DNA of 64,000 nucleotides from Gammaproteobacteria bacterium (lineage in GTDB: Bacteria; Pseudomonadota; Gammaproteobacteria; Pseudomonadales; Pseudomonadaceae). The stretch spans positions 48,447 to 112,446 of the forward strand of contig JAHJYA010000029.1 of assembly GCA_018826895.1 (NCBI GenBank), read 5' to 3'. Each line of letters opens with the position of its first letter. Positions within the stretch are counted from its first letter, which is position 1. Shown piece after piece: positions 34,599 to 42,870 of this stretch. The translations under genes and the position numbers were made by a program. Below the pieces are notes generated by a model that was not told where the DNA came from, ran no database searches, and worked only from the letters and a program-made list of their open reading frames with translations.

Positions 34599-35545
34599 GC
34601 GACCTCCAGGTAGGACGTGTGAATGGCTTGGCCCAGATCGCGAATGCGCAGGATGAACTCGGTCAACCAGGCGTGCAGCCCTTCGTCGAGGACTTCTTCG
34701 ATACCGGTGTAACGCAGCCGTGCTTCCAGCTCGGCGGCCAGGCGTTGAGCCGGGCGGCCGTTATTGCCGGGCAGGCCGGAGAGCATCAGATTCAGCTCGT
34801 CGACACAGGCACGCAGCGAGCGTGGTACTTCCGGGCGCAACAGCAATAGCTCGGAGACTTTTCGGGTACCAGGCGAGCCGCGGTAAATCTCGGCGAAGGC
34901 CTCGAACGAGGACAGCGCCCGGAGCAAGGCGCTCCACTGGTAGTAGCTGCGCGCCGGCCGGCCATCGAGTTCGTCGATGTCTTCGCCAAGCATTTCGTAG
35001 CGCGCGTCGAGCAGGCGCAGGGTGTTGTCGGAGCGCTCGATAAAGGTGCCCAGGCGAATGAAGCGGTAGGGTTCGCCGCGCATGATGGTGCCGAAGGTCG
35101 CGCCACGGAACAGGTGCGAACGCTCCTTGACCCACTCACAGAAATGGCTGATGCCATAGCGGCCCAAACCGTGCTCGGCGATCCCGCGGATCTCCAGCCA
35201 GGTGGCATTGATGTTCTCCCACATTTCTGCGGTGATCCGCCCGCGCACAGCATGGGCGTTACTGCGCGCAGCGCCCAGGCAGCTGTAGATACTCGCCGGA
35301 TTACTGGCATCCAGGGCGAAGAAATGCAGCATGCGCTCGGCATGCATCGGGCCGTGGCGCTCCAGGTAATCGTCCAGGGTGCCGGTGATCATCAGCGGCA
35401 TGGCCAGTTCATCCAGGCCATCACCGCGGCCATCCTGCGGCATCAACGACAGCGAATAGCTGACGTCGAGCATGCGCGCGAGGTTTTCCGCGCGCTCCAG
35501 GTAACGCGACATCCAATACAGGTCAGAGGCAGTTCTCGATAGCAT
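34595..35545 (-). CDS. Alpha-E domain protein (COG2307)
   Basis: A 316-residue, nearly all-helical protein with the N-terminal signature LSRTASDLYWMSRYLERAENLARMLD and later MRGEPYRFIRLGTFIERSDNTLRLLD. Function is unknown; genomics places it constantly with the circularly permuted ATP-grasp enzyme and a transglutaminase, as here, and it was predicted to act in the same peptide-ligation chemistry. Two bases separate it from the ATP-grasp stop, so the operon is tightly coupled. Confidence 0.9.
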   Translation of the reverse strand: MLSRTASDLYWMSRYLERAENLARMLDVSYSLSLMPQDGRGDGLDELAMPLMITGTLDDYLERHGPMHAERMLHFFALDASNPASIYSCLGAARSNAHAVRGRITAEMWENINATWLEIRGIAEHGLGRYGISHFCEWVKERSHLFRGATFGTIMRGEPYRFIRLGTFIERSDNTLRLLDARYEMLGEDIDELDGRPARSYYQWSALLRALSSFEAFAEIYRGSPGTRKVSELLLLRPEVPRSLRACVDELNLMLSGLPGNNGRPAQRLAAELEARLRYTGIEEVLDEGLHAWLTEFILRIRDLGQAIHTSYLEVA

Positions 35546-35547
35546 GA

Positions 35548-36957
35548 TCAGTCCTCCACCACCCAGGTGTCCTTGGTACCGCCGCCCTGCGACGAGTTGA
35601 CCACCAACGAGCCTTCACGCAGCGCCACTCGGGTAAGACCACCCGGCACGATGCGGGTTTCCTTGCCGGAGAGGACGAACGGGCGCAGGTCGATGTGGCG
35701 CGGCGCGATGCCGTTCTCGACAAAGGTTGGGCAGGTCGACAGGCACAGCGTAGGCTGGGCGATATAGGCCTCTGGCCGAGCGATCAGGCGGGCGCGGAAG
35801 GCTTCGATTTCGGCCTTGGTCGCCGCTGGTCCGACCAGCATGCCGTAGCCGCCGGAGCCTTGGGTTTCCTTGACCACCAGATCTGGCAAGTTGGCCAGCA
35901 CATGGGACAGGTCCGCCGGTTTGCGGCATTGCCAGGTGGGCACGTTCTTGAGAATCGGCTCTTCGCTGAGGTAGAAACGGATCATCTCGTCGACATAGGG
36001 GTAGATCGACTTGTCATCTGCCACCCCGGTGCCGATGGCGTTGGCCAGCACCACGTTGCCGCTGCGGTAGCAGGCCAGTAGACCGGGCACGCCGAGCATG
36101 GAGTCGGGGTTGAAGGCCAGCGGGTCAAGGAAGGCATCGTCCAGACGCCGATAGACCACATCGACCTGCTTGGCACCAGCCGTGGTACGCATGTACAGCT
36201 TGTCGTCACGCACGAACAGGTCGGCGCCCTCGACCAGCTCGACACCCATTTCACGGGCGAGGAAGGCATGCTCGAAGTAGGCGCTGTTGAAGCGGCCAGG
36301 TGTGAGCACCACCACCGTCGGGTTGTCCAGCGGGCTGGAGCTTTTCAAGGTGTCCAGCAACAGGTTCGGATAGTGATTCACCGGGGCAATGCGCTGTGCG
36401 GCGAACAGCTCGGGGAACAGGCGCATCATCATCTTGCGGTCCTCGAGCATATAGCTGACGCCGCTCGGGGTACGCAGGTTGTCTTCCAGCACGTAGTAAC
36501 TACCGTCACCGTCACGCACCAGGTCGACCCCGGCAATATGCGCGTAGATGTTGCGATGCAGGTCCAGGCCCTGCATCGCCATCTGGTAGCCCTCGTTGGC
36601 CAGCACCTGCTCGGCCGGCACGATACCCGCCTTGATGATGCGTTGGTCATGGTAGAGGTCGGCGAGGAACATGTTCAGCGCCTGCACGCGCTGGATACAG
36701 CCACGTTCGACGATGCGCCATTCACTGGCAGGAATACTGCGCGGGATGATATCGAAGGGGATCAGCCGCTCGGTGCCCTGATCGTCACCATAAAGCGTGA
36801 AGGTGATACCCGCCCGGTGGAACAGCAGGTCGGCCTCGCGCCGGCGCTGGGCCAGCAGTTCGGTCGGCGTGTCAGCCAGCCAGCGAGCGAACTCGCGGTA
36901 ATGCGAGCGGCACTCACCGTTCGCCAGATGCATCTCGTCATAAAAAGCGCGGGGCAT
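35548..36957 (-). CDS. Circularly permuted ATP-grasp protein (COG2308)
   Basis: A 469-residue ATP-grasp enzyme. The first 130 residues carry the conserved FTLYGDDQGTERLIPFDIIPR and NMFLADLYHDQRII motifs; YYVLEDNLRTPSGVSYMLEDR and the glycine-rich VVKETQGSGGYGMLVGP are ATP and Mg-binding elements in permuted order. It is expected to activate a carboxylate as acyl phosphate and join it to an amine. First gene of the operon. No precursor peptide gene is evident beside it. Confidence 0.92.
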   Translation of the reverse strand: MPRAFYDEMHLANGECRSHYREFARWLADTPTELLAQRRREADLLFHRAGITFTLYGDDQGTERLIPFDIIPRSIPASEWRIVERGCIQRVQALNMFLADLYHDQRIIKAGIVPAEQVLANEGYQMAMQGLDLHRNIYAHIAGVDLVRDGDGSYYVLEDNLRTPSGVSYMLEDRKMMMRLFPELFAAQRIAPVNHYPNLLLDTLKSSSPLDNPTVVVLTPGRFNSAYFEHAFLAREMGVELVEGADLFVRDDKLYMRTTAGAKQVDVVYRRLDDAFLDPLAFNPDSMLGVPGLLACYRSGNVVLANAIGTGVADDKSIYPYVDEMIRFYLSEEPILKNVPTWQCRKPADLSHVLANLPDLVVKETQGSGGYGMLVGPAATKAEIEAFRARLIARPEAYIAQPTLCLSTCPTFVENGIAPRHIDLRPFVLSGKETRIVPGGLTRVALREGSLVVNSSQGGGTKDTWVVED

Positions 36958-37061
36958 GCCTAACTCCTTGTCACCCGAACATGTATGGGTCGTTGCAAGT
37001 GCCGAGCCAGAGCGCTTAAGCCTTGCAATTCAATCACTTGGAACAACGCCCTAGAAACAAG

Positions 37062-37076
37062 GCACTAAAATAGTGC
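37062..37076. repeat. Hairpin upstream of the ATP-grasp operon
   Basis: gcacta and tagtgc around a three-base loop, in the 165-base gap between the amidotransferase and the ATP-grasp gene. The gap also contains repeated ttgcaa-type half sites. Could be the amidotransferase terminator remnant or a regulator site; no T tract. Confidence 0.35.
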
Positions 37077-37122
37077 AAGGCAATGCCCGCTTTACGCTCG
37101 CGCGCTCCAGCAAGGCGCATCG

Positions 37123-37839
37123 CTACGTGCAAATAAGACCTGCCTGCCTCAGCCAATGCAGGTAAAAACCCTCTGCTACCCGGTTCAAGGCGCTCACTCG
37201 CTGATTCAGGCTGACGAGCATCTGTGCACGACTCTGCTGGCTGGGCTGATGCTCGTCCAGTAGATGATGCCAGTCATCCAGCCATTCGCGTATTAGCGCT
37301 TCGGTCATTTCCGGGTGGCCTTGCAGCGCCAGCACCCGCTCGCCCCATGCGAAGGCCTGGTTGTCACACCAAGGACTGCGCAGCAGCGGCTGGGCGCCCT
37401 CGGGAATGGCAAAGCTGTCGCCGTGCCACTGAAACATCTCGAAGCTCTCGGGCAGATGCGCCAACCAGGGGTTGTATTCAGCACCCGCGCTGCGGGTCAG
37501 AGGCTGCCAGCCGCTTTCGGTGTAGGGCATGCGCTGCACCGGCGCACCGAGCGCCTTGGCCAATAACTGCCCGCCAAGGCAATGCCCCAGCAAGGGCACC
37601 CCGCGGGCCAGCAGGTCGCGCAGTGCCGCGTCCTCATCGGCCAGCCAGGGCAGCTCGTCATTGACGCTCATGGGGCCGCCCATAATCGCCACCGCGCGGG
37701 CACGACTGAGGTCCACGGCGGCAAGCTCACCCTGGTCGACGCGCACTTCACGGTAGGCAATACCACGCTGGCGCAGCACTTGGCCCAGATGGCCCGGCGG
37801 GCAATACGCCACGTGGGTAAAAATCAGTACCTCGCTCAT
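37123..37839 (-). CDS. Class I glutamine amidotransferase (GMP-synthase-like)
   Basis: A 238-residue stand-alone amidotransferase. The nucleophile elbow is LLGHCLGGQLLAKALGA and the histidine-glutamate pair is VLALQGHPEM, so the catalytic triad is complete, in contrast to the homologue at 16103. Members of this group (YfeJ/GuaA-like) are poorly characterised; some hydrolyse gamma-glutamyl compounds. It is upstream of the ATP-grasp operon on the same strand with a 165-base gap, and is probably separate from it. Confidence 0.88.
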   Translation of the reverse strand: MSEVLIFTHVAYCPPGHLGQVLRQRGIAYREVRVDQGELAAVDLSRARAVAIMGGPMSVNDELPWLADEDAALRDLLARGVPLLGHCLGGQLLAKALGAPVQRMPYTESGWQPLTRSAGAEYNPWLAHLPESFEMFQWHGDSFAIPEGAQPLLRSPWCDNQAFAWGERVLALQGHPEMTEALIREWLDDWHHLLDEHQPSQQSRAQMLVSLNQRVSALNRVAEGFYLHWLRQAGLICT

Positions 37840-37907
37840 GGCCGTTCCCCAATCACTTCAAGGCGTCGAGCTTGGCATAACAAGCGTTGCTGAGCCCATC
37901 GAATAGG

Positions 37908-37933
37908 CATCGACCCGCCACAGCGGGTCGATG
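37908..37933. terminator. Perfect 11-bp hairpin
   Basis: catcgacccgc and gcgggtcgatg around a caca loop, in the gap between the RraB-like gene and the amidotransferase. Likely transcription terminator for the RraB-like gene on the minus strand, though a T tract is weak. Confidence 0.55.
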
Positions 37934-37982
37934 TCATTCGCGAGTCCTACGGGCGGCCCGCATCAGCGAGCTGCCGCACTGC

Positions 37983-38324
37983 CTAAGGTCGCGCCCCCCT
38001 GACTTCCTGGGTGACCCCCCAACCGTCGAACGTGCCCCCAAGCGGAAGGACCACCGACTTCATGTCGTGCTCGAAGTCGCCAATACCGGCATAGGTGGCG
38101 TACATCACTTTGCTGACCTGCAGGTGCCAGGCGCCGTCATCACGCTCGGTTACCAAGGCATGCAGGGATTCGCCGCGGAAATTGCGGGTGGCCTGACGCG
38201 CGCGCGCCTCATCGGGAAAAATGGCATAGAACTCGATGGGATGAACGCTGGCAAAGTCGAAACCGCCCTCTTTCATCCGCCGCAAAACACCACTGCTGAC
38301 ATCATCGTGCAAGGCTGTGCTCAT
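37983..38324 (-). CDS. RraB-family protein (ribonuclease E inhibitor-like)
   Basis: A 113-residue protein starting MSTALHDDVSSGVLRRM, with GAGGAG ahead of the ATG; an upstream ATG at 38402 adds nonconserved residues. The pattern VLRRMKEGGFDFASVHPIEF, FPDEARARQATRNF and GGTFDGWGV matches RraB, a regulator that in E. coli binds and inhibits RNase E. It is shorter than E. coli RraB, and proteins of this shape in Pseudomonas are often only distant relatives, so actual RNase E inhibition is uncertain. Confidence 0.8.
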   Translation of the reverse strand: MSTALHDDVSSGVLRRMKEGGFDFASVHPIEFYAIFPDEARARQATRNFRGESLHALVTERDDGAWHLQVSKVMYATYAGIGDFEHDMKSVVLPLGGTFDGWGVTQEVRGARP

Positions 38325-38578
38325 GAAGGTACTCCTCAGGCGATGGATGGATGAACCGCTTTCCCATTGCAACCATCCCGGGGAGGGATGGTGTCGCGAC
38401 ACCTTGAAAGATGCCGCCCGAGAATCAGGCAGGATGCACCTGATGTGTCATAAGCCAGACCTGAAGCCAGGGCTGGTCGACGGTGATACCGCAGACGCCG
38501 GTATCGGCACCGTCATGTGCAGCGTAGCGCGATCTGCACAACTTTGCTGCATCAACGTGACACCTTGTCACAAAGCGC
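38325..38578. other. Intergenic region without a gene
   Basis: About 250 bases. Small palindromes are present (ccatcccggggagggatgg near 38380; gtgacaccttgtcac near 38557) but no ORF or RNA gene could be recognised. Confidence 0.4.
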
Positions 38579-39340
38579 TTAGGGCCGACTGAGCCAGCGC
38601 ATGACCCAGCGGCTGAGCAGACTGGGGGAAAACTGATCAGCCCAGTACAGCAGCCCGAACTGCAGGCTGATCGGCCGATGCACCTTGGGCGCCTGGGCCT
38701 GCTGCCACGCCGCCAGGGCAATGTCTTCGGCGTCTAGGTGTACCCCCAGGCGGCGCATCACCGGCGGCCTGCGGCCCTGGCCGGTGACCATGGGCGTGTT
38801 GACGAACGGCGGCATCAGGTTGCCAACGCGAATGCCATGGGCGGCCCATTCCAGCTCCAGGGCCTCGGTAAAACCGCGCACTGCACATTTGCTCGCCGAA
38901 TAGGTGGCCATCTGCGGCACCCCGTACAGCGCCGATGCCGAGCCCATGTTGATCACCTGGGCCTGAGGCGTGTTTTTTAAATAGGCAAAGGCACAATGGG
39001 TAACGGTCAGCAGCCCGCTGATATTGATTTGTACGGTTAGCAGTTGCTCGGCCAGGCTGAGCTGCTCGAACGGCCCGCAGCGCAAGATCCCGGCGCCGTT
39101 GAACAGCACATGCAACTGGCCGCCATGAGCGCCGCAAAATTCAGCCAGTGACTGTTGTACCGCCGGCTCGTCGCAGACATCGACCGCTGCGAACCAGGCC
39201 CCCGCCAATTCATCGGCCAGGCGCTGCAAGGCGACGCCATCAAGGTCGAGCAAGCCGACGGCCCAACCACGGGCATGGAACAAGCGCGCAGTGGCGGCAC
39301 CGATACCCGAGGCTGCGCCGGTAATTAAAATGGTCTGCAT
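38579..39340 (-). CDS. Short-chain dehydrogenase/reductase
   Basis: A 253-residue classical SDR: cofactor motif TGAASGIGAATARLF, the NAG-type LFNGAGIL, catalytic serine in MGSASALYG and the YSASKCAVRG tyrosine-lysine pair. The aspartate in LLDLDGVAL after the second strand suggests NAD rather than NADP. The start ATG shares a base with the stop of the hydrolase gene (TGATG). Third gene of the BVMO cluster, equivalent in order to P. aeruginosa PA2099. It could oxidise the alcohol that yields the ketone for the monooxygenase, or reduce a product aldehyde. Confidence 0.9.
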   Translation of the reverse strand: MQTILITGAASGIGAATARLFHARGWAVGLLDLDGVALQRLADELAGAWFAAVDVCDEPAVQQSLAEFCGAHGGQLHVLFNGAGILRCGPFEQLSLAEQLLTVQINISGLLTVTHCAFAYLKNTPQAQVINMGSASALYGVPQMATYSASKCAVRGFTEALELEWAAHGIRVGNLMPPFVNTPMVTGQGRRPPVMRRLGVHLDAEDIALAAWQQAQAPKVHRPISLQFGLLYWADQFSPSLLSRWVMRWLSRP

Positions 39341-40269
39341 CAAAACCCCCTTGCTTTGAGAAACAGCGCCACCCGCGCCAGGGCAAAATCAGCGACATGC
39401 AGCAGCCCGGCATGGGCCTGGAATACGTGCCACAGTCCCGGATAGCGTTCCAGTTGCACCTCTACCCCGGCCGCTTGCGCCGCCGCAGCAAAGCGCAGGC
39501 TGTCGTTGAGCAGAATTTCATCCTCACCCACCTGCAACAGCAGCGGCGCCAAGCCGGTCAGGTCGTCGAACTGCGGTGACAAGCCAGGGTCATCCCGTGC
39601 CACATCGACCGGGCAATACAGACCAATGGCCTGGGTCACCCAGTTCGGATGAATCAGCGGATCGCCTCCGGCCGGGCTATGCAACTGGCTGCCGGTGAAG
39701 TCGGTGACCGGGGAGAAACACACCAGCGCGCCCGGTTGCGGCAAGCCAAGATGGCGCAAGCGCAGGCTGGTAATCAGGCTCAGGTTGCCACCGGCCGAAT
39801 CACCAACAAAGGCGATCCGCTGCGCCGGATAGCCCGAATCGAGCAGCGCCTGGTAGGCCGCCAGGGCATCTTCGCGGGCGGCCGGGTATTGGCTTTCGGG
39901 GCTCAGGCGATAATCCAGCGCGCAGACGCTGGCCTGGGTGCGTGCAGCCAGGTGGGCACAAATCGCCCGGTGGGTCGCCGGCGACCCGGCAACGTAAGCG
40001 CCGCCATGCAGGTAGAGCAGCACGCTGCCGCTGGGCTGCTTAGGCCGGTGCCATTCGCAGGGACGTCCGCCCAGGTGCCCGGCCTCGCGGCTCACCCCGA
40101 CCACAGGCAGCGTCACAGCGGTTAGCGCGCGAATCACCGCACGCTGAAAAGGTACCGGCAGCGGCGGCCGCACCAAGCCGCGAAACAGCACCCGTAACGC
40201 GCCACGCAAAACGCTGCGCAGCAGCGGTTGATCGGCAGGCGGCGCAATGAAATCAGCGGATGCAGTCAT
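39340..40269 (-). CDS. Alpha/beta hydrolase, HSL family esterase
   Basis: A 309-residue esterase: oxyanion-hole motif YLHGGAYVAGSPATH, nucleophile serine in GDSAGGNLSL, acid in VGEDEILLND and histidine in GLWHVFQ. Hormone-sensitive-lipase-type enzymes hydrolyse short to medium acyl esters. Its start overlaps the end of the BVMO gene by 17 bases. In this cluster it would cleave the ester or lactone made by the monooxygenase, a well-known pathway logic for ketone degradation. Confidence 0.9.
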   Translation of the reverse strand: MTASADFIAPPADQPLLRSVLRGALRVLFRGLVRPPLPVPFQRAVIRALTAVTLPVVGVSREAGHLGGRPCEWHRPKQPSGSVLLYLHGGAYVAGSPATHRAICAHLAARTQASVCALDYRLSPESQYPAAREDALAAYQALLDSGYPAQRIAFVGDSAGGNLSLITSLRLRHLGLPQPGALVCFSPVTDFTGSQLHSPAGGDPLIHPNWVTQAIGLYCPVDVARDDPGLSPQFDDLTGLAPLLLQVGEDEILLNDSLRFAAAAQAAGVEVQLERYPGLWHVFQAHAGLLHVADFALARVALFLKARGF

Positions 40270-41728
40270 AGTCGTCCATCTCCGGCGCGCGGGTCAGCCC
40301 GCGATAGGTAAAGGTATAGCCCGGCCAATTGTTGCTCTGGCTACCCGTGGCGCTGATGTACCAGCTGGTGCAGCCCTGGCTCCAGATGGTGCGCTGCAGA
40401 TCCTGTTGCAGCCGCTGGTTGTAAGGCTGCTGCACGCTCGCCTTGACGTCTAGGTAGCGCAGCTTGTCGCGCTTGAGGGCCTGGATGCAGCCCAGCACAT
40501 AGCGAAACTGGCTCTCGAGCATATAGATGATCGAGTTGTGCCCCAGGTTGGTATTCGGCCCGTACAACAAAAACAGGTTGGGGAAACCGCTGACGCTGAT
40601 GCCCTTGTAGGCCTGTGCGCCGGCCTGCCAGGCCTGGTTGAGGTCCAGCCCGCCCAGGCCGGTAATGCGCATCGGCGCAAGAAAGTCGCTGGCGGCGAAG
40701 CCGGTGCCGTAGATCAGCACATCGCAGCGGTGCTCACGGCCATCGGCGGTACGCACGCCATGCTCGGTGATCGCCTCGATGGCGCTGTCGACCACCTCGA
40801 CATTGGCCTGGGCCAGGGCCGGGTAGTAGTCGTTACTGATCAGGATGCGCTTGCAACCCATCGGGTAGTCCGGCTGCAAACGCGCGCGCAGCTGCGGGTC
40901 GGCAACCGCCTGGCGCAGGTGCTGACGAAAGCGCCAGGCGAACAGCTTCATCAGTTGCGGGAAGCTGATAAACGCCAGGGCGCGAACCTCATGCTGCAGG
41001 TACTTGAGGCCGCGGCTCAGATGCAACAGCCCAGGCACGCGGCGCAACAGCGCCAGCTCCCAGGGCCGATAGGCACGGTCCGGTTTGGCCAGCACATAGG
41101 CTGCCGAGCGCTGAAACAGCGTCAGGTGCGCGACCTGGGTCTGCAACTGCGGGACGAACTGAATAGCGGAGGCGCCGGTGCCAATCACCGCCACACGCCG
41201 CCCGCGCAGATCCAGATCATGGCGCCAGCGCGCCGAATGGAATGCTTCGCCAACGAATTGCTCGATACCAGGTAACGCCGGAATCGCCGGCCGATTGAGC
41301 TGGCCGCAGGCACTGACCAGCGCCCGGCAACGCAGCGTCTGCCCACCCGCCAGGTTCACCTGCCACTGGCCGTTGTGCGCGTCGAACACCGCCCCCAGCA
41401 CCTCGCTGTTACAGCGGATCAGCGGCCGCAGGCCATAACGTGACACGCAGTCGAGCAGGTAGGCGTGAATCTCCGCCTGGCCGGCAAAGGTGCGCGTCCA
41501 GTCGGCCTTGGGCGCGAAGGAAAACGAATACAGGTGCGAAGGCACATCACAGGCCGCACCGGGATAACTGTTATCACGCCAGGTGCCGCCGATTTCGCCA
41601 GCCTTTTCCAGTATCAGCAGGCTGTCGACGCCGGCCTCACGCAGCTTTATCGCCAGGCCGATGCCGGCGAAACCACTGCCGATGATCAGAACATCCAGCA
41701 CAGTTTGTTCAAGGGACTCTGTTGTCAT
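40253..41728 (-). CDS. Flavin-containing Baeyer-Villiger monooxygenase
   Basis: A 491-residue flavoprotein starting MTTESLEQTVLDVLIIGSGF; upstream codons are nonconserved. FAD motif IIGSGFAGIGLA, the type I BVMO fingerprint FVGEAFHSARW (F-x-G-x3-H-x3-W, complete) and NADPH motif VIGTGASAIQFV. Such enzymes insert oxygen next to a carbonyl to make esters or lactones. First gene of an operon with esterase and SDR, divergent from an AraC regulator: the same order I recall for P. aeruginosa PA2096-PA2099. Natural substrate unknown. Confidence 0.92.
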   Translation of the reverse strand: MTTESLEQTVLDVLIIGSGFAGIGLAIKLREAGVDSLLILEKAGEIGGTWRDNSYPGAACDVPSHLYSFSFAPKADWTRTFAGQAEIHAYLLDCVSRYGLRPLIRCNSEVLGAVFDAHNGQWQVNLAGGQTLRCRALVSACGQLNRPAIPALPGIEQFVGEAFHSARWRHDLDLRGRRVAVIGTGASAIQFVPQLQTQVAHLTLFQRSAAYVLAKPDRAYRPWELALLRRVPGLLHLSRGLKYLQHEVRALAFISFPQLMKLFAWRFRQHLRQAVADPQLRARLQPDYPMGCKRILISNDYYPALAQANVEVVDSAIEAITEHGVRTADGREHRCDVLIYGTGFAASDFLAPMRITGLGGLDLNQAWQAGAQAYKGISVSGFPNLFLLYGPNTNLGHNSIIYMLESQFRYVLGCIQALKRDKLRYLDVKASVQQPYNQRLQQDLQRTIWSQGCTSWYISATGSQSNNWPGYTFTYRGLTRAPEMDDYDCIR

Positions 41729-41838
41729 TATTGTCGGCTCCCGTGCCGCCATCAGGGCAGCTGCCCGCATCCTACGCCGCCCGTTACCAACAAAGGTATG
41801 GCATAGTCGGCCAACCTATTGTGATTTTCGGACAGCGC

Positions 41839-42864
41839 ATGACTCAGGTTATTCCCAGACCGCCACGCCGAAGCATAACCAGCGTGCAACTGCTGACCCA
41901 GCTCGGTCTGGACCATGGCCTGAGTGTCGACAGCTGCCTGGCGGGCACTGGCCTGACACCACTGCAACTGGCCGACCTGCAGGGCGAAATCGATACCTGC
42001 CAGGAACTGCAGGTGGTCAGCAACCTGATCGCCGCGCTACCCGCTGTCAGCGACCTCGGCCTGCGCGCCGGCCTGCGCTATCAACTCACCACCTACGGCA
42101 TCTGGGGCTACGCCCTGCTCGGCAGCCAGAGCTTTCGCCAGGCGGCAGAGCTGGGATTGCGTTACCTCGACCTGACGTTCGCCCTCAACCACATTCATCT
42201 GGTGGAAGAAGGCGACCAGGCGCACCTGTACCTGGAGGATCGCGATGTGCCACCGGCCCTGCGCGGCTTTCTGGTGCAGCGCGATCTAATGGCGGTTCTG
42301 GTGATCCAGCGCGAGCTGATTGGTAGCGCCCTGCCCCTGCGCGGTATCCAGCTTCGCCAGTCGGCGCCTGCAGACACCACGCCCTTTATCGAACGCCTCG
42401 GCGTGCTGCCGGCCTTCGACAGCCCCTGTAACCGGATGAGTTTCGACCGTGCCCTGCTCGAGCATCCCTTGCCGCGTGCCAATCCGCACAGCGTGCAACT
42501 CTGTGAAGCCCAGTGCCAGGCCCTGCTCGCCCGCCGCCAGGAATACGCCGGGCTGGCCGGCCAGGTTCGACGCTTGCTCCTCGCGCGCCCCGGTCGCTTG
42601 CCCGACATGGAACAAGTAGCCGAGCAACTGCACATGAGCACCCGCACCCTGCGGCGCAAACTGACTGAGCAGCACAGCAGCTTTCGCGCACTACAGGACG
42701 ATGTGCGCCAGGCCCTGGCCGAAGACCTGCTCAGCGCCGGCGGCCTGAGCATGGAGGAAATCGCCGAGCGCCTGGGCTATGGCGAGGCCTCGAACTTTAT
42801 CCATGCGTTTCGGCGCTGGACCGGCAGCACGCCGGGGCAGTACGGGAACAGCCAGAAAAGCTGA
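41839..42864 (+). CDS. AraC-family transcriptional regulator
   Basis: A 341-residue regulator starting MTQVIPRPPRR; an upstream ATG at 41722 overlaps the divergent monooxygenase start and is unlikely. The N-terminal 180 residues are the Arabinose_bd-type domain (GLRAGLRYQLTTYGIWGYALLGS) seen in OruR-like regulators; the C-terminal AraC domain has two helix-turn-helix units (MEQVAEQLHMSTRTLRRKL and MEEIAERLGYGEASNFIHAF). Divergent placement and the 110-base shared upstream region make the BVMO operon its probable target. Ends six bases before the convergent EAL gene. Confidence 0.92.
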   Translation: MTQVIPRPPRRSITSVQLLTQLGLDHGLSVDSCLAGTGLTPLQLADLQGEIDTCQELQVVSNLIAALPAVSDLGLRAGLRYQLTTYGIWGYALLGSQSFRQAAELGLRYLDLTFALNHIHLVEEGDQAHLYLEDRDVPPALRGFLVQRDLMAVLVIQRELIGSALPLRGIQLRQSAPADTTPFIERLGVLPAFDSPCNRMSFDRALLEHPLPRANPHSVQLCEAQCQALLARRQEYAGLAGQVRRLLLARPGRLPDMEQVAEQLHMSTRTLRRKLTEQHSSFRALQDDVRQALAEDLLSAGGLSMEEIAERLGYGEASNFIHAFRRWTGSTPGQYGNSQKS

Positions 42865-42870
42865 GGCCTG

